Assembly (NCBI GenBank): GCA_050301235.1
Contig: JBNKZD010000233.1
Location: forward strand, 1-64,000
DNA length: 64,000 nucleotides
From: JAFGIN01 sp050301235
Lineage (GTDB): Bacteria > Fibrobacterota > Chitinivibrionia > Chitinivibrionales > Chitinispirillaceae
Direction of reading: 5' to 3'
The notes beneath the pieces are model-generated. The model searched no databases. It was not told the DNA's origin and saw nothing but the letters and a program-made list of their open reading frames with translations. Position 1 is the first letter of the stretch. Each line of letters opens with the position of its first letter. The translations under genes were made by a program, and so were the position numbers. Positions 27,981 to 36,295 of this stretch are shown here, piece by piece.

Positions 27981-28682
27981 ATGCATACATATAAACACTT
28001 TTCTGTTATTTTGAGTATCGTGTTAATGTTACTTTCAGGCAGCATTAATTATACACATGCAGACCTTAAACCGGAAGAGTACCGGCACTATTGTCAAATT
28101 GCACAATCGATGAAAAAAGCTAAAATACGATTTGCATCAGAATCAGACTCCGGTAATTTTACACAAGCTGCAATTGATAAGATCAGAGTGTATGTTTACA
28201 GCCAGATTGCAGATTCTCTCTTTCCCTACTGGTTAGATACTCCCTGGGATTTTTATGGAACCTCTGATATTCCGGGGTCGGGAACTATTGCGTGCGGATA
28301 TCTTGTCACAACACTGTTGAAGCACGCAGGGTTTCGCATTAATAGATACAAAATCGCACAACTTCCTGCAGAAAAAATAGTTACATCACTTTGCCCACAG
28401 TCGAGTATTCATCGGTATAGCGACATGCCGCTCGATCGTTTCTGTAAGGTAATGTCTTCTATGGGTGATGGCCTTTATGTTGTGGGGCTTGATTATCATG
28501 TGGGATTTATTTACGTTAAGGAAAATGAAGTGTATTTTCTTCACTCGACCTATGTGGATCAGAGTTGTGTTCTAAAAGAAAAAGGATCAGAATCGATAGT
28601 ACTGGAAAGTACCCGGTATCGGATTGTTGGAAAATTGCTGGGGTCGAAGGATCTGGTGAGGAAGTGGGTTGAGGGGAGGTGA
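27981..28682 (+). CDS. Secreted papain/NlpC-like protein
   Basis: About 233 residues. ATG 27981 is preferred, since AAAGGAGAG lies 13-5 bases upstream; an earlier in-frame start at 27930 would overlap the previous gene. The signal peptide covers about 1-26 (VILSIVLMLLSGSINYTHA). GTIACGYLVTTLLKHAGF (Cys near 105) and VVGLDYHVGFIYV (His near 173) have the order and spacing of a papain-fold nucleophile and base, as in NlpC/P60-like proteins, so a peptidase or transglutaminase-like role is plausible. I see no definite third catalytic residue. The partner gene upstream is an ARPP-1-like lipoprotein. Confidence 0.65.
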   Translation: MHTYKHFSVILSIVLMLLSGSINYTHADLKPEEYRHYCQIAQSMKKAKIRFASESDSGNFTQAAIDKIRVYVYSQIADSLFPYWLDTPWDFYGTSDIPGSGTIACGYLVTTLLKHAGFRINRYKIAQLPAEKIVTSLCPQSSIHRYSDMPLDRFCKVMSSMGDGLYVVGLDYHVGFIYVKENEVYFLHSTYVDQSCVLKEKGSESIVLESTRYRIVGKLLGSKDLVRKWVEGR

Positions 28683-28886
28683 TTATCAATGTAAAATTAA
28701 TATATCATAAATATATATGAACTTGATATTGTCTGACATATTGAAAACGAAAATTTAAAATGGGTATAAGTTTCCCTTATGATTATTCATTGTTTATATT
28801 AATGCTTTCCAAATATATGCAATATTGTAATCTTTGGCATAGTAAATGCTCAATATTCGGATTCACACTTAACACTGAGGTTTCAA

Positions 28887-29597
28887 ATGCATAAAACAAC
28901 AGTCATTTTCAACTCGCTGTTACTTTTGACTTTTCAACTTTCTATTGCAGATCAACTATATTCGCCTGCATACCAGGTTGCATACACATCCAAAGAGGAT
29001 TTGGATGATGAACGAGAAGATTATATTGAAGATTCATTGGAACGGGTTGAAGAAGCAAGGGAAGATTCAATCGATAAAGCGGACGATATAGCAGATAAAG
29101 TTCAGGATAGCATCCAGGAATATAATGTGGGTCCTGAAGGTCGACGATTGAGATTAAGTTTTGTTAATTATTTTGCGTTACATAATAATCATCTACTTGT
29201 TCTCCCTGAAGTTTCTATAGTTGATCGAATTGCTAACTTTGAATTTGGATTTCATGGTATTTCGTTTCTACAAAGTGATAATAGGGTACAACGTAAATAT
29301 CTTTCTGTTTCGCCAATGGCAGGTGTTCTACCTTTTTTATCACGCCCTGTAAGGATTTCATTTGGTGCAGGGATGGCAATGCAATTTGAGACAACCGACC
29401 ATATGTCAGCTATATTTGCCCCGTATCTTTATTCAACAGGAACCGTATTTTATGTTAAAAGAGTTTCTTCATCTGTAACTGCACGATTTTTACGCTCGTT
29501 TAAAGGGGACTATTGTTATAGAGGATCTAATTATTACCCGAAAAAAGAAGGGGCGTCGTGGGTTGATATTGGTGTGAGTGTTGATTTTTATTTTTAG
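28887..29597 (+). CDS. Outer membrane barrel-like protein with a charged helical linker
   Basis: A 236-residue protein. The signal peptide (about 1-21, ending SIADQ) is followed by an acidic, heptad-like helical segment (about 33-72, with EDYIEDSLERVEEAREDSID). A C-terminal half of alternating strands ends WVDIGVSVDFYF, with the terminal aromatic typical of outer membrane barrels. No family is recognised. It is separated by 204 bases from the papain-like gene and converges with the Asp-box protein on the opposite strand. A pair of hairpins lies between them. Confidence 0.6.
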   Translation: MHKTTVIFNSLLLLTFQLSIADQLYSPAYQVAYTSKEDLDDEREDYIEDSLERVEEAREDSIDKADDIADKVQDSIQEYNVGPEGRRLRLSFVNYFALHNNHLLVLPEVSIVDRIANFEFGFHGISFLQSDNRVQRKYLSVSPMAGVLPFLSRPVRISFGAGMAMQFETTDHMSAIFAPYLYSTGTVFYVKRVSSSVTARFLRSFKGDYCYRGSNYYPKKEGASWVDIGVSVDFYF

Positions 29598-29620
29598 GAT
29601 AGAAAATCGGCAATATATTT

Positions 29621-29690
29621 CGTCCCTGGCGGGACGATGAATTTATTTTACGGTACTTTTTACTATAAATATATTGTCCCTCTGGGACAA
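29621..29690. terminator. Two matched hairpins between convergent genes
   Basis: CGTCCC-tggc-GGGACG (29621-29636) and TTGTCCC-tct-GGGACAA (29675-29690). Read on the minus strand, the second is preceded by T-runs. The stems share the GTCCC...GGGAC core and both are close to AATATAT/AATATATTT, so they look like two copies of one hairpin element facing convergent genes. A bidirectional terminator role is inferred. Confidence 0.55.
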
Positions 29691-29724
29691 AAAGAATAAC
29701 AAGTCAGACTACCATTCCTCACGT

Positions 29725-31824
29725 CTACTCCAACAACCGAACCATCCTCACCCCGCCAACTCCTCCAACCCGCACCCTCACCAGATAACACCCATTCGAC
29801 AAACCGCTTGCATCCCAGATCTGGTGGTGAATCCCGGCATGTAGCGTTTGATTAACAATAACTGTTACCTGTCGTCCCGAAAGATCATACACAGCCCCCC
29901 ACACTTTCCCAGGTTGATCAAGTGTTAACTCCAAACGGATCTTCCGGCCAGCTGCTGCATTAATACTAAAAGTATAGGGTGATACTCTTCGTTGCTTCTT
30001 TACTACCTGAACCATTGGCGTGGTAAGTATTTCCTGAATCGGTCTCCGCCAGACACCTTTTGCATTTACTCCGGCAAACAGGTTATCGCCGCATACTGCA
30101 ATTGATGTGATGCTGGAGTTAGCCGTGGCAGTTGGTAATCCGGTGATTACTTTTGTCCAGGTTGTACCGGTATCTTTGGAGCAGTAAACGCCTTTGCCGC
30201 TCGCAAGGATTGCTGTATCAAGTACCAGGAATGAACTTATTCCACTAATTGATTTGATTGTATCAGTCCAGGTCATGCCTTTATCATGGGACCGAAATAT
30301 ATTGTATGTGGAAGATCCTGCCAGTACAGTGTTTCCGCTAATTGCAAGACAATTAATGTTTTTATCTTTAAGCCCTGTGTTCAGGGCGCTCCACGATGTG
30401 TCACCCTTTGTTAATAGGTAAATACCATGTTTGTAGGTGGCTGCAATCAGGTCATCTCCGCACATCTGGAGTGATGCTACAGAGAGGTCATAAATAGAAC
30501 CAAGGCCAATCAGTTTCCAGCTACTGCCACCGTTACTGGTACTGAAAATACCACGAGGAGTTCCTATGAATAGTTCGTTTCCGTGTTTTACCCACGTGTG
30601 TACCGCAACACCCTCGAAACCAAAATTGATTGACGTCCAGTGGGTGCCGGTATCGGTGGAAAAAAATGCGCCTTGAAGAGTCCCTGCGAAGATTGTATCA
30701 CCACATTCTAAAAAGGAAAAGCAGTAAGGGTTTGATGATGCAATTGTAACAGGTGTCCAGCTGGTGCCATTGTCAGTGGAGCGGAACCCCCCGCTTCTTC
30801 CTGCCATTGCAAAAAGAGTATTACCTTTTGCAGAAAAGATCCTGAAACTGATATTATTAATACCAGTATTAACTGCAGTCCAGTTGCCGCCATTATTGGT
30901 CGAACGAAAAACACCGCCATTTTCAGTTCCTGCAAAGATAGTTGTCCCATTGACTTTGAGTGCTTTCACAATAGTATCAGAAAGTCCGGTGTTACTTTTG
31001 GTCCAGGTCAGGCCATTATCGGTTGATAGTAAAACACCGATGGTTGTCGCGGCAAAAATAACATTTTCACCAAATACAATACTATTGACAAAAGTGTTAT
31101 TGCCTTTTGAGTAGACTTTGCTCCAGGTGGTACCATTGTCAATTGAACGGTACATTGTGGAGGAGGTCGAGTAGTTTCTTGCTGCAAATACAGTAGTGCC
31201 ATTTGTTGCGACATCCTGAGCAGAGCCCATAGGAAACTCCGGTTCAGGATTGATAAAACTCCACGTTGATCCATTATCGGTGGAACGAATAACTCCACTG
31301 TCACTGGTTCCTGCGAAAATGGTATTTCCAGAGGATGCCATGGACCAGACGGTGATTTTTTTGAAATTTGTGTCTACTGCATTCCAGCTGACACCATTGT
31401 CTGAGGAACGAAACATGCCACCGTAAGTCCCCGCATAAATGGTGGTACCATTTATTACAAAAGATTGGACATAGCCATTAGCTGGACCTGTTGCGACTCT
31501 GTTCCAGGTGGTACCACTGTCGGTGGATCTGAAAACGCCGTCTCCATTAGTACCAGCCAGAACTGTCCCATTAAAGAATCCAAGCGTCCGCATATACATA
31601 TTGGTGATCCCGGTATTAGATTCTTTCCAGTTCTCTCCGTTATCCATAGTTGTATAGACCCCACCACCATGCGTAGCCACAAATAGTTTACTGCCCATCA
31701 TCTCCAGAGATTCAACATTTGCTCCGTAAGGTCCATTCGTCGGCACCCAATCGGCATTGGCCGAACGTGCAAACCATGAGATAATTCCCATAATAACAAC
31801 CGTTTGAACAACAAAATTTCTCAT
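29725..31824 (-). CDS. Secreted Asp-box (BNR) beta-propeller with C-terminal T9SS-type sorting domain
   Basis: About 699 residues from ATG 31824, chosen because AGGAAGGA lies 5-6 bases upstream and the signal peptide (MRNFVVQTVVIMGIISWF) begins directly there; a longer in-frame reading begins at 31890. The body has many Asp-box-like repeats (S.DNG..W, ST.NGG.W, S.DKG.TW) in about 50-residue units, as in BNR/sialidase-type propellers, but no catalytic sialidase residues. Residues from about 610 (KIRLELTLDQPGKVWGAVYD, LSGRQVTVIVNQTLHAGIHH, ASGLSNGCYLVRVRV) match a T9SS type A/FlgD-like sorting domain. Surface export by the SprA system is therefore inferred. Substrate unknown. Confidence 0.82.
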   Translation of the reverse strand: MRNFVVQTVVIMGIISWFARSANADWVPTNGPYGANVESLEMMGSKLFVATHGGGVYTTMDNGENWKESNTGITNMYMRTLGFFNGTVLAGTNGDGVFRSTDSGTTWNRVATGPANGYVQSFVINGTTIYAGTYGGMFRSSDNGVSWNAVDTNFKKITVWSMASSGNTIFAGTSDSGVIRSTDNGSTWSFINPEPEFPMGSAQDVATNGTTVFAARNYSTSSTMYRSIDNGTTWSKVYSKGNNTFVNSIVFGENVIFAATTIGVLLSTDNGLTWTKSNTGLSDTIVKALKVNGTTIFAGTENGGVFRSTNNGGNWTAVNTGINNISFRIFSAKGNTLFAMAGRSGGFRSTDNGTSWTPVTIASSNPYCFSFLECGDTIFAGTLQGAFFSTDTGTHWTSINFGFEGVAVHTWVKHGNELFIGTPRGIFSTSNGGSSWKLIGLGSIYDLSVASLQMCGDDLIAATYKHGIYLLTKGDTSWSALNTGLKDKNINCLAISGNTVLAGSSTYNIFRSHDKGMTWTDTIKSISGISSFLVLDTAILASGKGVYCSKDTGTTWTKVITGLPTATANSSITSIAVCGDNLFAGVNAKGVWRRPIQEILTTPMVQVVKKQRRVSPYTFSINAAAGRKIRLELTLDQPGKVWGAVYDLSGRQVTVIVNQTLHAGIHHQIWDASGLSNGCYLVRVRVGGVGGVRMVRLLE

Positions 31825-32052
31825 AAAATCCTTCCTTGAGCTATAGAACCGGATATACATGATTTTATTCTGTATATGGAACAAAAGCAATGGGTTATTT
31901 AAATGGATTTGTGATCAGAATCGAGGGGTGAGTTTGATGTTGTTACGACAGAAGGCTCTTCCGCAGATGAGAAAATTGGGAAATTTTGAAATAAAACGTC
32001 AAATGTTCAGACTTTTCAATTAGCGGCCATTAATTTGATATTTTAAAATCAT

Positions 32053-32171
32053 TGAGGTAATTGAAAACCCCAAGTTTGTCTCGACTCCGCTCGACAAACG
32101 GCCTCAAAAACTGCACCCTGCGGCGTCGAAATGAGCAGAAAGGTGCTGAAACTGAGTTTTGCAATTACCTC
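32053..32171. repeat. MITE-like element with short terminal inverted repeats (family A, full copy)
   Basis: The left end TGAGGTAATTGAAAACCCC (32053-32071) and right end AGTTTTGCAATTACCTC (32155-32171) are inverted versions of each other, apart from one missing base. The left 51 bases are a reverse copy of 10782-10834. The interior has TTTGTCTCGACTCCGCTCGA. It carries no ORF and sits directly upstream of the toxin-antitoxin pair. A target-site duplication is not clear, so transposition is inferred from structure and copy number. Confidence 0.6.
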
Positions 32172-32261
32172 TTATAAAAATATTTTTTCAAATCTCCACG
32201 TAAAACTATTATAATTGTAATAGGAAAATCAGTTCTACTATTTGAAAAAAAAGGATCCATA

Positions 32262-32495
32262 ATGCATATAAGTTCAAAAGGACAGATAACTATACCACAG
32301 GAAATACGTAATGAATTCGGCCTTTTTCCCGATACAGAAGTTGAATTTATCAAAAAAGGGAACGAGATCATTTTAAAAAAAATTGAAGGTAAAAACATCA
32401 AAGGCAAAAAGATCATCAGTCATATGCGTGGGAAAGCTACAATTAAGATGCGTACTGATGAAATTATGGCCCTCACCCGGGGTGAACGCGATTGA
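32262..32495 (+). CDS. vapB: AbrB/MazE-type antitoxin
   Basis: A 77-residue protein with the swapped-hairpin AbrB-type DNA-binding fold: MHISSKGQITIPQEIRNEFG (residues 1-20) and EVEFIKKGNEIILKKIEGK. The remaining charged C-terminus (about 40-77) would bind and inhibit the toxin. It overlaps the PIN toxin start in an ATTGA junction, the normal order of VapBC. It would repress its own operon. A MITE-like element ends 90 bases upstream, within the likely promoter region. VapB is named by neighbourhood, since AbrB-type antitoxins also pair with other toxins. Confidence 0.88.
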   Translation: MHISSKGQITIPQEIRNEFGLFPDTEVEFIKKGNEIILKKIEGKNIKGKKIISHMRGKATIKMRTDEIMALTRGERD

Positions 32496-32899
32496 ACACA
32501 AACATCCTGGTTGATAGTAATGTGATACTTGATATTTTCAACATTGATACAAACTGGTTTGAATGGTCAAGTTCGCAAATTGAAATACTCGCGGATACTG
32601 CGACTTTTTATATCAACCCAATAATCTATTCTGAAATATCCGTTAGTTTTTCGAAAATTGAAGAATTAGAGGGTGCTCTTCCTAATGATTTATTCACATT
32701 TATTGATTTGCCACGCCAGGCGTTGTTTCTTGCAGGAAAAACGTTCTTGACGTATAAGCGAAACGGCGGCAAAAGAAATTCAACCTTGCCTGATTTTTTT
32801 ATCGGCGCACATGCTGTTATTGAAAACATGGCATTGTTGACAAGAGATGTAGCAAGGTATAAGACCTATTTCCCCTCTCTCCAGCTAATTACTCCATAA
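32492..32899 (+). CDS. vapC: PIN-domain toxin (VapC family)
   Basis: A 135-residue PIN ribonuclease. The four acidic metal ligands are present: Asp8 (ILVDSN), Glu48 (IYSEIS), Asp101 (LPDFFIGAHA) and Asp119 (LLTRDVARY). The start is TTG 32492, overlapping the antitoxin stop. VapC-type enzymes cleave tRNA or rRNA in the cytoplasm when the antitoxin is degraded. All catalytic residues look intact, so it should be active. The 3' neighbour is a frameshifted ORF. Confidence 0.9.
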   Translation: MNTNILVDSNVILDIFNIDTNWFEWSSSQIEILADTATFYINPIIYSEISVSFSKIEELEGALPNDLFTFIDLPRQALFLAGKTFLTYKRNGGKRNSTLPDFFIGAHAVIENMALLTRDVARYKTYFPSLQLITP

Positions 32900-32943
32900 C
32901 GACACTTTTTTTAAATAGGTGGTTTCAGCGGTTTCTTCCGAAC

Positions 32944-33316
32944 ATGTCTTCCCTATCGGGAAACGTACACGAATTCTCAGCAGATTATGCCCAGGATTTA
33001 AGTGATATTGCATTTTTGGCGAGAAAAAATATTCAAAAATTAAAAGATGCCGGATGTAATCTGGTTCATCTGGACCGATTAGATGAATATAGCCATACAT
33101 ATTGTGAACTTGTTGCTAAATGTGCTGTCGAGTGTCGAGGAAGAGGACAGTACGTTTGTGTGCAGGGATCGTGACATGGCTTATACGTTTCTATTTGTTG
33201 CTCTTGAAGCAGTCCGGCGTGCCGCCCGTCATGCATTCTGGAATGACAAAAAGCGACTTCGAGGGTATGCTAGTGAATATTTTCGAAAGTCGTCGAGGAA
33301 GAAGAAGGGGAATTGA
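32944..33316 (+). pseudogene. Frameshifted small protein gene
   Basis: Two overlapping frames look like one protein broken by a single-base shift. The first frame reads MSSLSGNVHEF...DLSDIAFLARKNIQKLK...AKCAVECRGRGQ. The second (33083-33316) continues with SSVEEEDSTFVCRDRDMAYT, FLFVALEAVRRAARHAFW and ends RKKKGN. The shift falls at about 33115-33145. The combined product would be about 125 residues, helical and basic at the end; I do not recognise the family. It may instead be a real programmed shift or a sequencing error. Confidence 0.4.
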
Positions 33317-33329
33317 GAACGTTCAATAG

Positions 33330-33794
33330 ATTCTCAATAAATGCATATGTGCACTGAAAAGCTGATTTCATTTCTCTTGCTCAGGATTGTATTGAAAAAA
33401 TTCACATGGGCTTGCATATGTATTGATGGCTTGATATTGTTCAACAGATGAGGGTGGGATTCAGCAGGTTCTTTAAGTTTCTCACTCTCTTTTTTCTTAA
33501 CGAATTCATCATCTTCATATCTTTAAATTAAAGTGTGGAGTGAGTTAATTTGAAGGTTGGTAGAAGTATCAGCCTTTTTTTTATTTAATTTTTATTTTTA
33601 GGATACGGCTTAAAAAATATTTAATGTAAATATAAAAAAATATTTTTTTGTGCTTGACTCCAATTTTTAGCTTTTTTGTTTTCACCAAAAGTACTGATTT
33701 TATTGCTCATTTCTATTTTTAAAATTTGAATTAAAATCTAATTAAAATAAAAATTGATAAAGTAAAAATATTTTCCATATTTTAAAGAAATGTC
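33330..33794. other. AT-rich stretch without a gene
   Basis: No ORF of useful length is seen on either strand. It contains long A/T runs, for example TATAAAAAAATATTTTTTTG near 33631-33650. A TTGACT at 33654-33659 lacks a good -10 partner. The base composition is clearly lower in G+C than the flanking housekeeping regions, which fits horizontally acquired DNA. Confidence 0.6.
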
Positions 33795-33823
33795 TTGACT
33801 TTTCAACAAAAAAGTATTATATT
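33795..33823 (+). promoter_or_regulatory. Strong sigma70-like promoter
   Basis: TTGACT (33795-33800), a 17-base spacer and TATATT (33818-33823) are close to consensus. The transcript would start near 33830 and run through a 5' leader into the small protein gene at 34089. A hairpin GTTTTC-acac-GAAAAC (33837-33852) lies just after the predicted start. Usage is inferred. Confidence 0.6.
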
Positions 33824-33978
33824 TATTAAAGTTAAAGTTTTCACACGAAAACCTATATACAAATTCAAGTGCAAATTTTCGGTTTTTAAAAAAAGTCTAC
33901 TAAAAAGTTGAACTGTAGTTACTTTTGGGTAAAATTATAAATAGATATGTAAACAAATTTGAAAGGAGAATTAAAAAA

Positions 33979-33987
33979 ATGACATAG
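33979..33987 (+). other. Two-codon start-stop mini-ORF with Shine-Dalgarno
   Basis: ATGACATAG (Met-Thr-stop) follows a good AAAGGAGAA about 10 bases upstream. A second tiny ORF, ATG GTA GTG TAA, begins at 33995. Both lie in the leader of the gene at 34089, so they could be a translational attenuation or ribosome-stalling feature, or relics of a decayed gene. Confidence 0.35.
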
Positions 33988-34088
33988 CACAAAAAATGGT
34001 AGTGTAAGGTAGGGAATAAGCAGCAGTTGAATTAAGAGCAATATAATAAATTTAAATTTCTAATTTTTAGAAGGAGATTTCTTAAAAG

Positions 34089-34355
34089 ATGATTAAAAGA
34101 AATGAGGGTGAAGCAATCGGGGATTTTTGTCAGAGGGCTTATAAAGAAGGATATCAAGTGATAGTGGACGGTGATGCTTTTTATATTACAGTTTATGGCT
34201 CATACTGTATTCCATTTGAAAAGGTAAATACACCTGAAATGATAATAAAATGGGTCAATCATTTATGTGAAAAAACAGCAATTACAACTGCTATCCTTGA
34301 AGACTTTTTGGAAATGAGTTGTTCACGTATAAATTTAAAGTTACACCCTTTCTGA
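34089..34355 (+). CDS. Small acidic protein of unknown function
   Basis: An 88-residue protein beginning MIKRNEGEAIGDFCQRAYKE, with YQVIVDGDAFYITVYGSYC as a probable beta hairpin and an acidic helical end. There is no membrane segment or recognised domain. AAGGAG lies about 11 bases upstream of the ATG and a terminator hairpin follows at 34362, so it looks like an independent transcription unit, supporting a real gene. It lies at the start of the AT-rich accessory island. Confidence 0.6.
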   Translation: MIKRNEGEAIGDFCQRAYKEGYQVIVDGDAFYITVYGSYCIPFEKVNTPEMIIKWVNHLCEKTAITTAILEDFLEMSCSRINLKLHPF

Positions 34356-34361
34356 TTTTTA

Positions 34362-34388
34362 GGCTCTAATAAAGAGCCCTTTCCTTTT
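34362..34388 (+). terminator. Intrinsic terminator after the 88-residue gene
   Basis: GGCTCT and AGAGCC form a six-pair stem with a short A-rich loop, followed by CTTTCCTTTTC. It is weaker in its T-tract than the rpmA terminator but well placed, 6 bases after the stop codon. Confidence 0.7.
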
Positions 34389-34536
34389 CAATATTTTATA
34401 AATCCTTTTAAAAACGGCGGTGATTTATTTCCTAACCCACTGATTTTAGATGAGATACATGTTTACTTTGCTGGATTGATAGTAAAATGTATATTACATA
34501 AATGTATTGCACTGATTGAGAAACGAGTTTTCAAAA

Positions 34537-35625
34537 ATGATTTTCAAGACTCTTTTAATTTTCCTAATCACAAGTTCACCCATTCTTGCAGGCTCAACAG
34601 ACACTCAGAAAAGTATTCCTGCAAAAGTAGATTCTCAACAGGTCATGTTACTATCTCAACAAATTGGTTCACTATTAAAGAAAATAGAAAGTATTGACAC
34701 TTTGCTTCAAAAGCAAGCTATGCAGACTGTAAGTACACCTAAAAAAGAAAACTGGTGGAAAGAGAATGCTGGATGGATTAAAGATTGGGCTAATGTTTTA
34801 TTTTTCTTTGCTGCCATAATTGGGACTGGGGCGACTCTTTGGTATAATAGAAAAACATTATTCAGTCCGTTGCGTACAGAAGTTTTTAAAAAACAGTTTG
34901 AAATCTACTGTGATATTTTGAATATCATCGACAATCCCAAAATTTATACTTATGAAGATTTGATCTTATTAAATTTGCTAACCTTTATGAATAGATATGA
35001 AAATTTTAAAATGGAAGTTACAAAAAGTAATGAATATTTTAGTAAATTGTTATCCGAGAGATTTGAAACTCTTGAAATATGCGATAGAGCTTTAATATCA
35101 GTAGCCGAAGAATTAAGATCTGCTTCAGATACATATACAAGTAAGGAGTATAATGGAAAATTTAAATTACTACGAATAAAAATCGACCATAACACACTTT
35201 CTGTATGGGAAACTTTGCAAACTAAAAGTGGAAGTACATTTGTTGCAACTAAAATTAAAGAGCAGGTACAAACCTTAATTGATAGTATAAAGGAAAGAAT
35301 TATAAAAGAAAACTTTGTACCCAAAATTGAAAAGTATATAAATGAATTATATGAATGGATTAATGATAATATTGATGAAAATAAAAAAAATGACATAGAA
35401 ACATCTTCCATTTCAACAGAAAGCCTAGCAATATATAGCTATTTCACTGATATAAGACGGGAATTTTGCGGATTGGATATAAACAGTAAAGAACAGATTA
35501 AAGCATTAAGAGAAGAGATTTGTCGACAATTAAAATTACACGAAATATTAAAAAAACCTGAGATAAAAATTATTTCTAACATTAAATCATTTATTAGACC
35601 TTTTATAATTTACTTAAAAACATAA
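34537..35625 (+). CDS. Membrane-anchored helical protein, AT-rich island gene 1
   Basis: About 362 residues from ATG 34537; a TTG 7 codons earlier is the alternative start and no strong Shine-Dalgarno is seen for either. A signal-like segment (FKTLLIFLITSSPILAG) is followed by a coiled-coil stretch (LLSQQIGSLLKKIESIDTLL) and a second hydrophobic segment WANVLFFFAAIIGTGATLWY at about residues 84-103. A long helical, lysine-rich region covers the rest (about 110-362). I do not recognise the family. It is 23 bases from the next gene, which has a similar single-membrane-segment plus helical design, suggesting the three function together. Confidence 0.6.
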   Translation: MIFKTLLIFLITSSPILAGSTDTQKSIPAKVDSQQVMLLSQQIGSLLKKIESIDTLLQKQAMQTVSTPKKENWWKENAGWIKDWANVLFFFAAIIGTGATLWYNRKTLFSPLRTEVFKKQFEIYCDILNIIDNPKIYTYEDLILLNLLTFMNRYENFKMEVTKSNEYFSKLLSERFETLEICDRALISVAEELRSASDTYTSKEYNGKFKLLRIKIDHNTLSVWETLQTKSGSTFVATKIKEQVQTLIDSIKERIIKENFVPKIEKYINELYEWINDNIDENKKNDIETSSISTESLAIYSYFTDIRREFCGLDINSKEQIKALREEICRQLKLHEILKKPEIKIISNIKSFIRPFIIYLKT

Positions 35626-35648
35626 AAATATATTAGGAAAAGTAAACA

Positions 35649-36275
35649 ATGGTGAATCTCACAGAAATACTTATAAGTTCAGTTAGTAGTACGGTACTTG
35701 TAGGAATAGCAGCATTCCTTGCAAGGAACTGGATTTCAGAACGGTTAAAGCAAGGAATCAAGCATGAATATGACCTGAAGCTAAAGGAAGTTGAAAACAA
35801 GTACGACAGGGAGCAGATAAGTTTAAAAGCAAATTTTGATAAAGAAATATCCATCTATCAATATAAATTAGAACAGGTTCACCCAAAAAGAATTCAATTG
35901 ATTGAAAAGTTGAATATGGATATAGATGATATTAATAGAGAAATTGAAATTAATTTGGATCTGCTTGATTTAATAAATGGTGGGCTAATTACAGCCGATT
36001 GTTCCAAGGTTGGGGAATTAGATATTAAAGAAAAAGAATTTTGCAGGTTCGCAAAAATGGCTGAATTTTATTTAACACCAAAACTTAATGGTTCGTTAAG
36101 AATAATAAAAAAACAATTTTCTTCGATAATTCTTCAAATGGTCCACAAAGACTTTGTTTCAGAGAAATTTAATAAATCCATCAAAGATATAAGAATTGAT
36201 TGGGATTCATCTCAAATTGAAATCGATAACTTCTTTAATCTATCGAAAGATGTAATAAATGAAAATGCAAATTAG
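35649..36275 (+). CDS. Membrane-anchored helical protein, AT-rich island gene 2
   Basis: A 208-residue protein. The N-terminal hydrophobic segment ISSVSSTVLVGIAAFLARNW (about 8-28) is followed by a coiled-coil (about 35-78, ERLKQGIKHEYDLKLKEVEN) and a helical domain beginning KRIQLIEKLNMDIDDINREI. N-terminal SSTVLVG..AFLARNW followed by KHEYDLKLKE is a pattern I recall from small accessory-gene proteins of unknown function, often in mobile or defence-rich regions; this is a recollection, not a search result. It lies between two co-directional genes of similar design. Confidence 0.6.
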   Translation: MVNLTEILISSVSSTVLVGIAAFLARNWISERLKQGIKHEYDLKLKEVENKYDREQISLKANFDKEISIYQYKLEQVHPKRIQLIEKLNMDIDDINREIEINLDLLDLINGGLITADCSKVGELDIKEKEFCRFAKMAEFYLTPKLNGSLRIIKKQFSSIILQMVHKDFVSEKFNKSIKDIRIDWDSSQIEIDNFFNLSKDVINENAN

Positions 36276-36295
36276 AAATTTTGATTAGGAAAACT

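Noticed and set aside
30194..31686. Plus-strand open frames opposite the Asp-box protein
   Set aside because: They are antisense shadows of the repetitive minus-strand gene and have low-complexity translations.
33654..33682. Possible promoter TTGACT followed by TGTTTT
   Set aside because: The -10 half is poor, while a clearly better TTGACT-17-TATATT lies 140 bases downstream.
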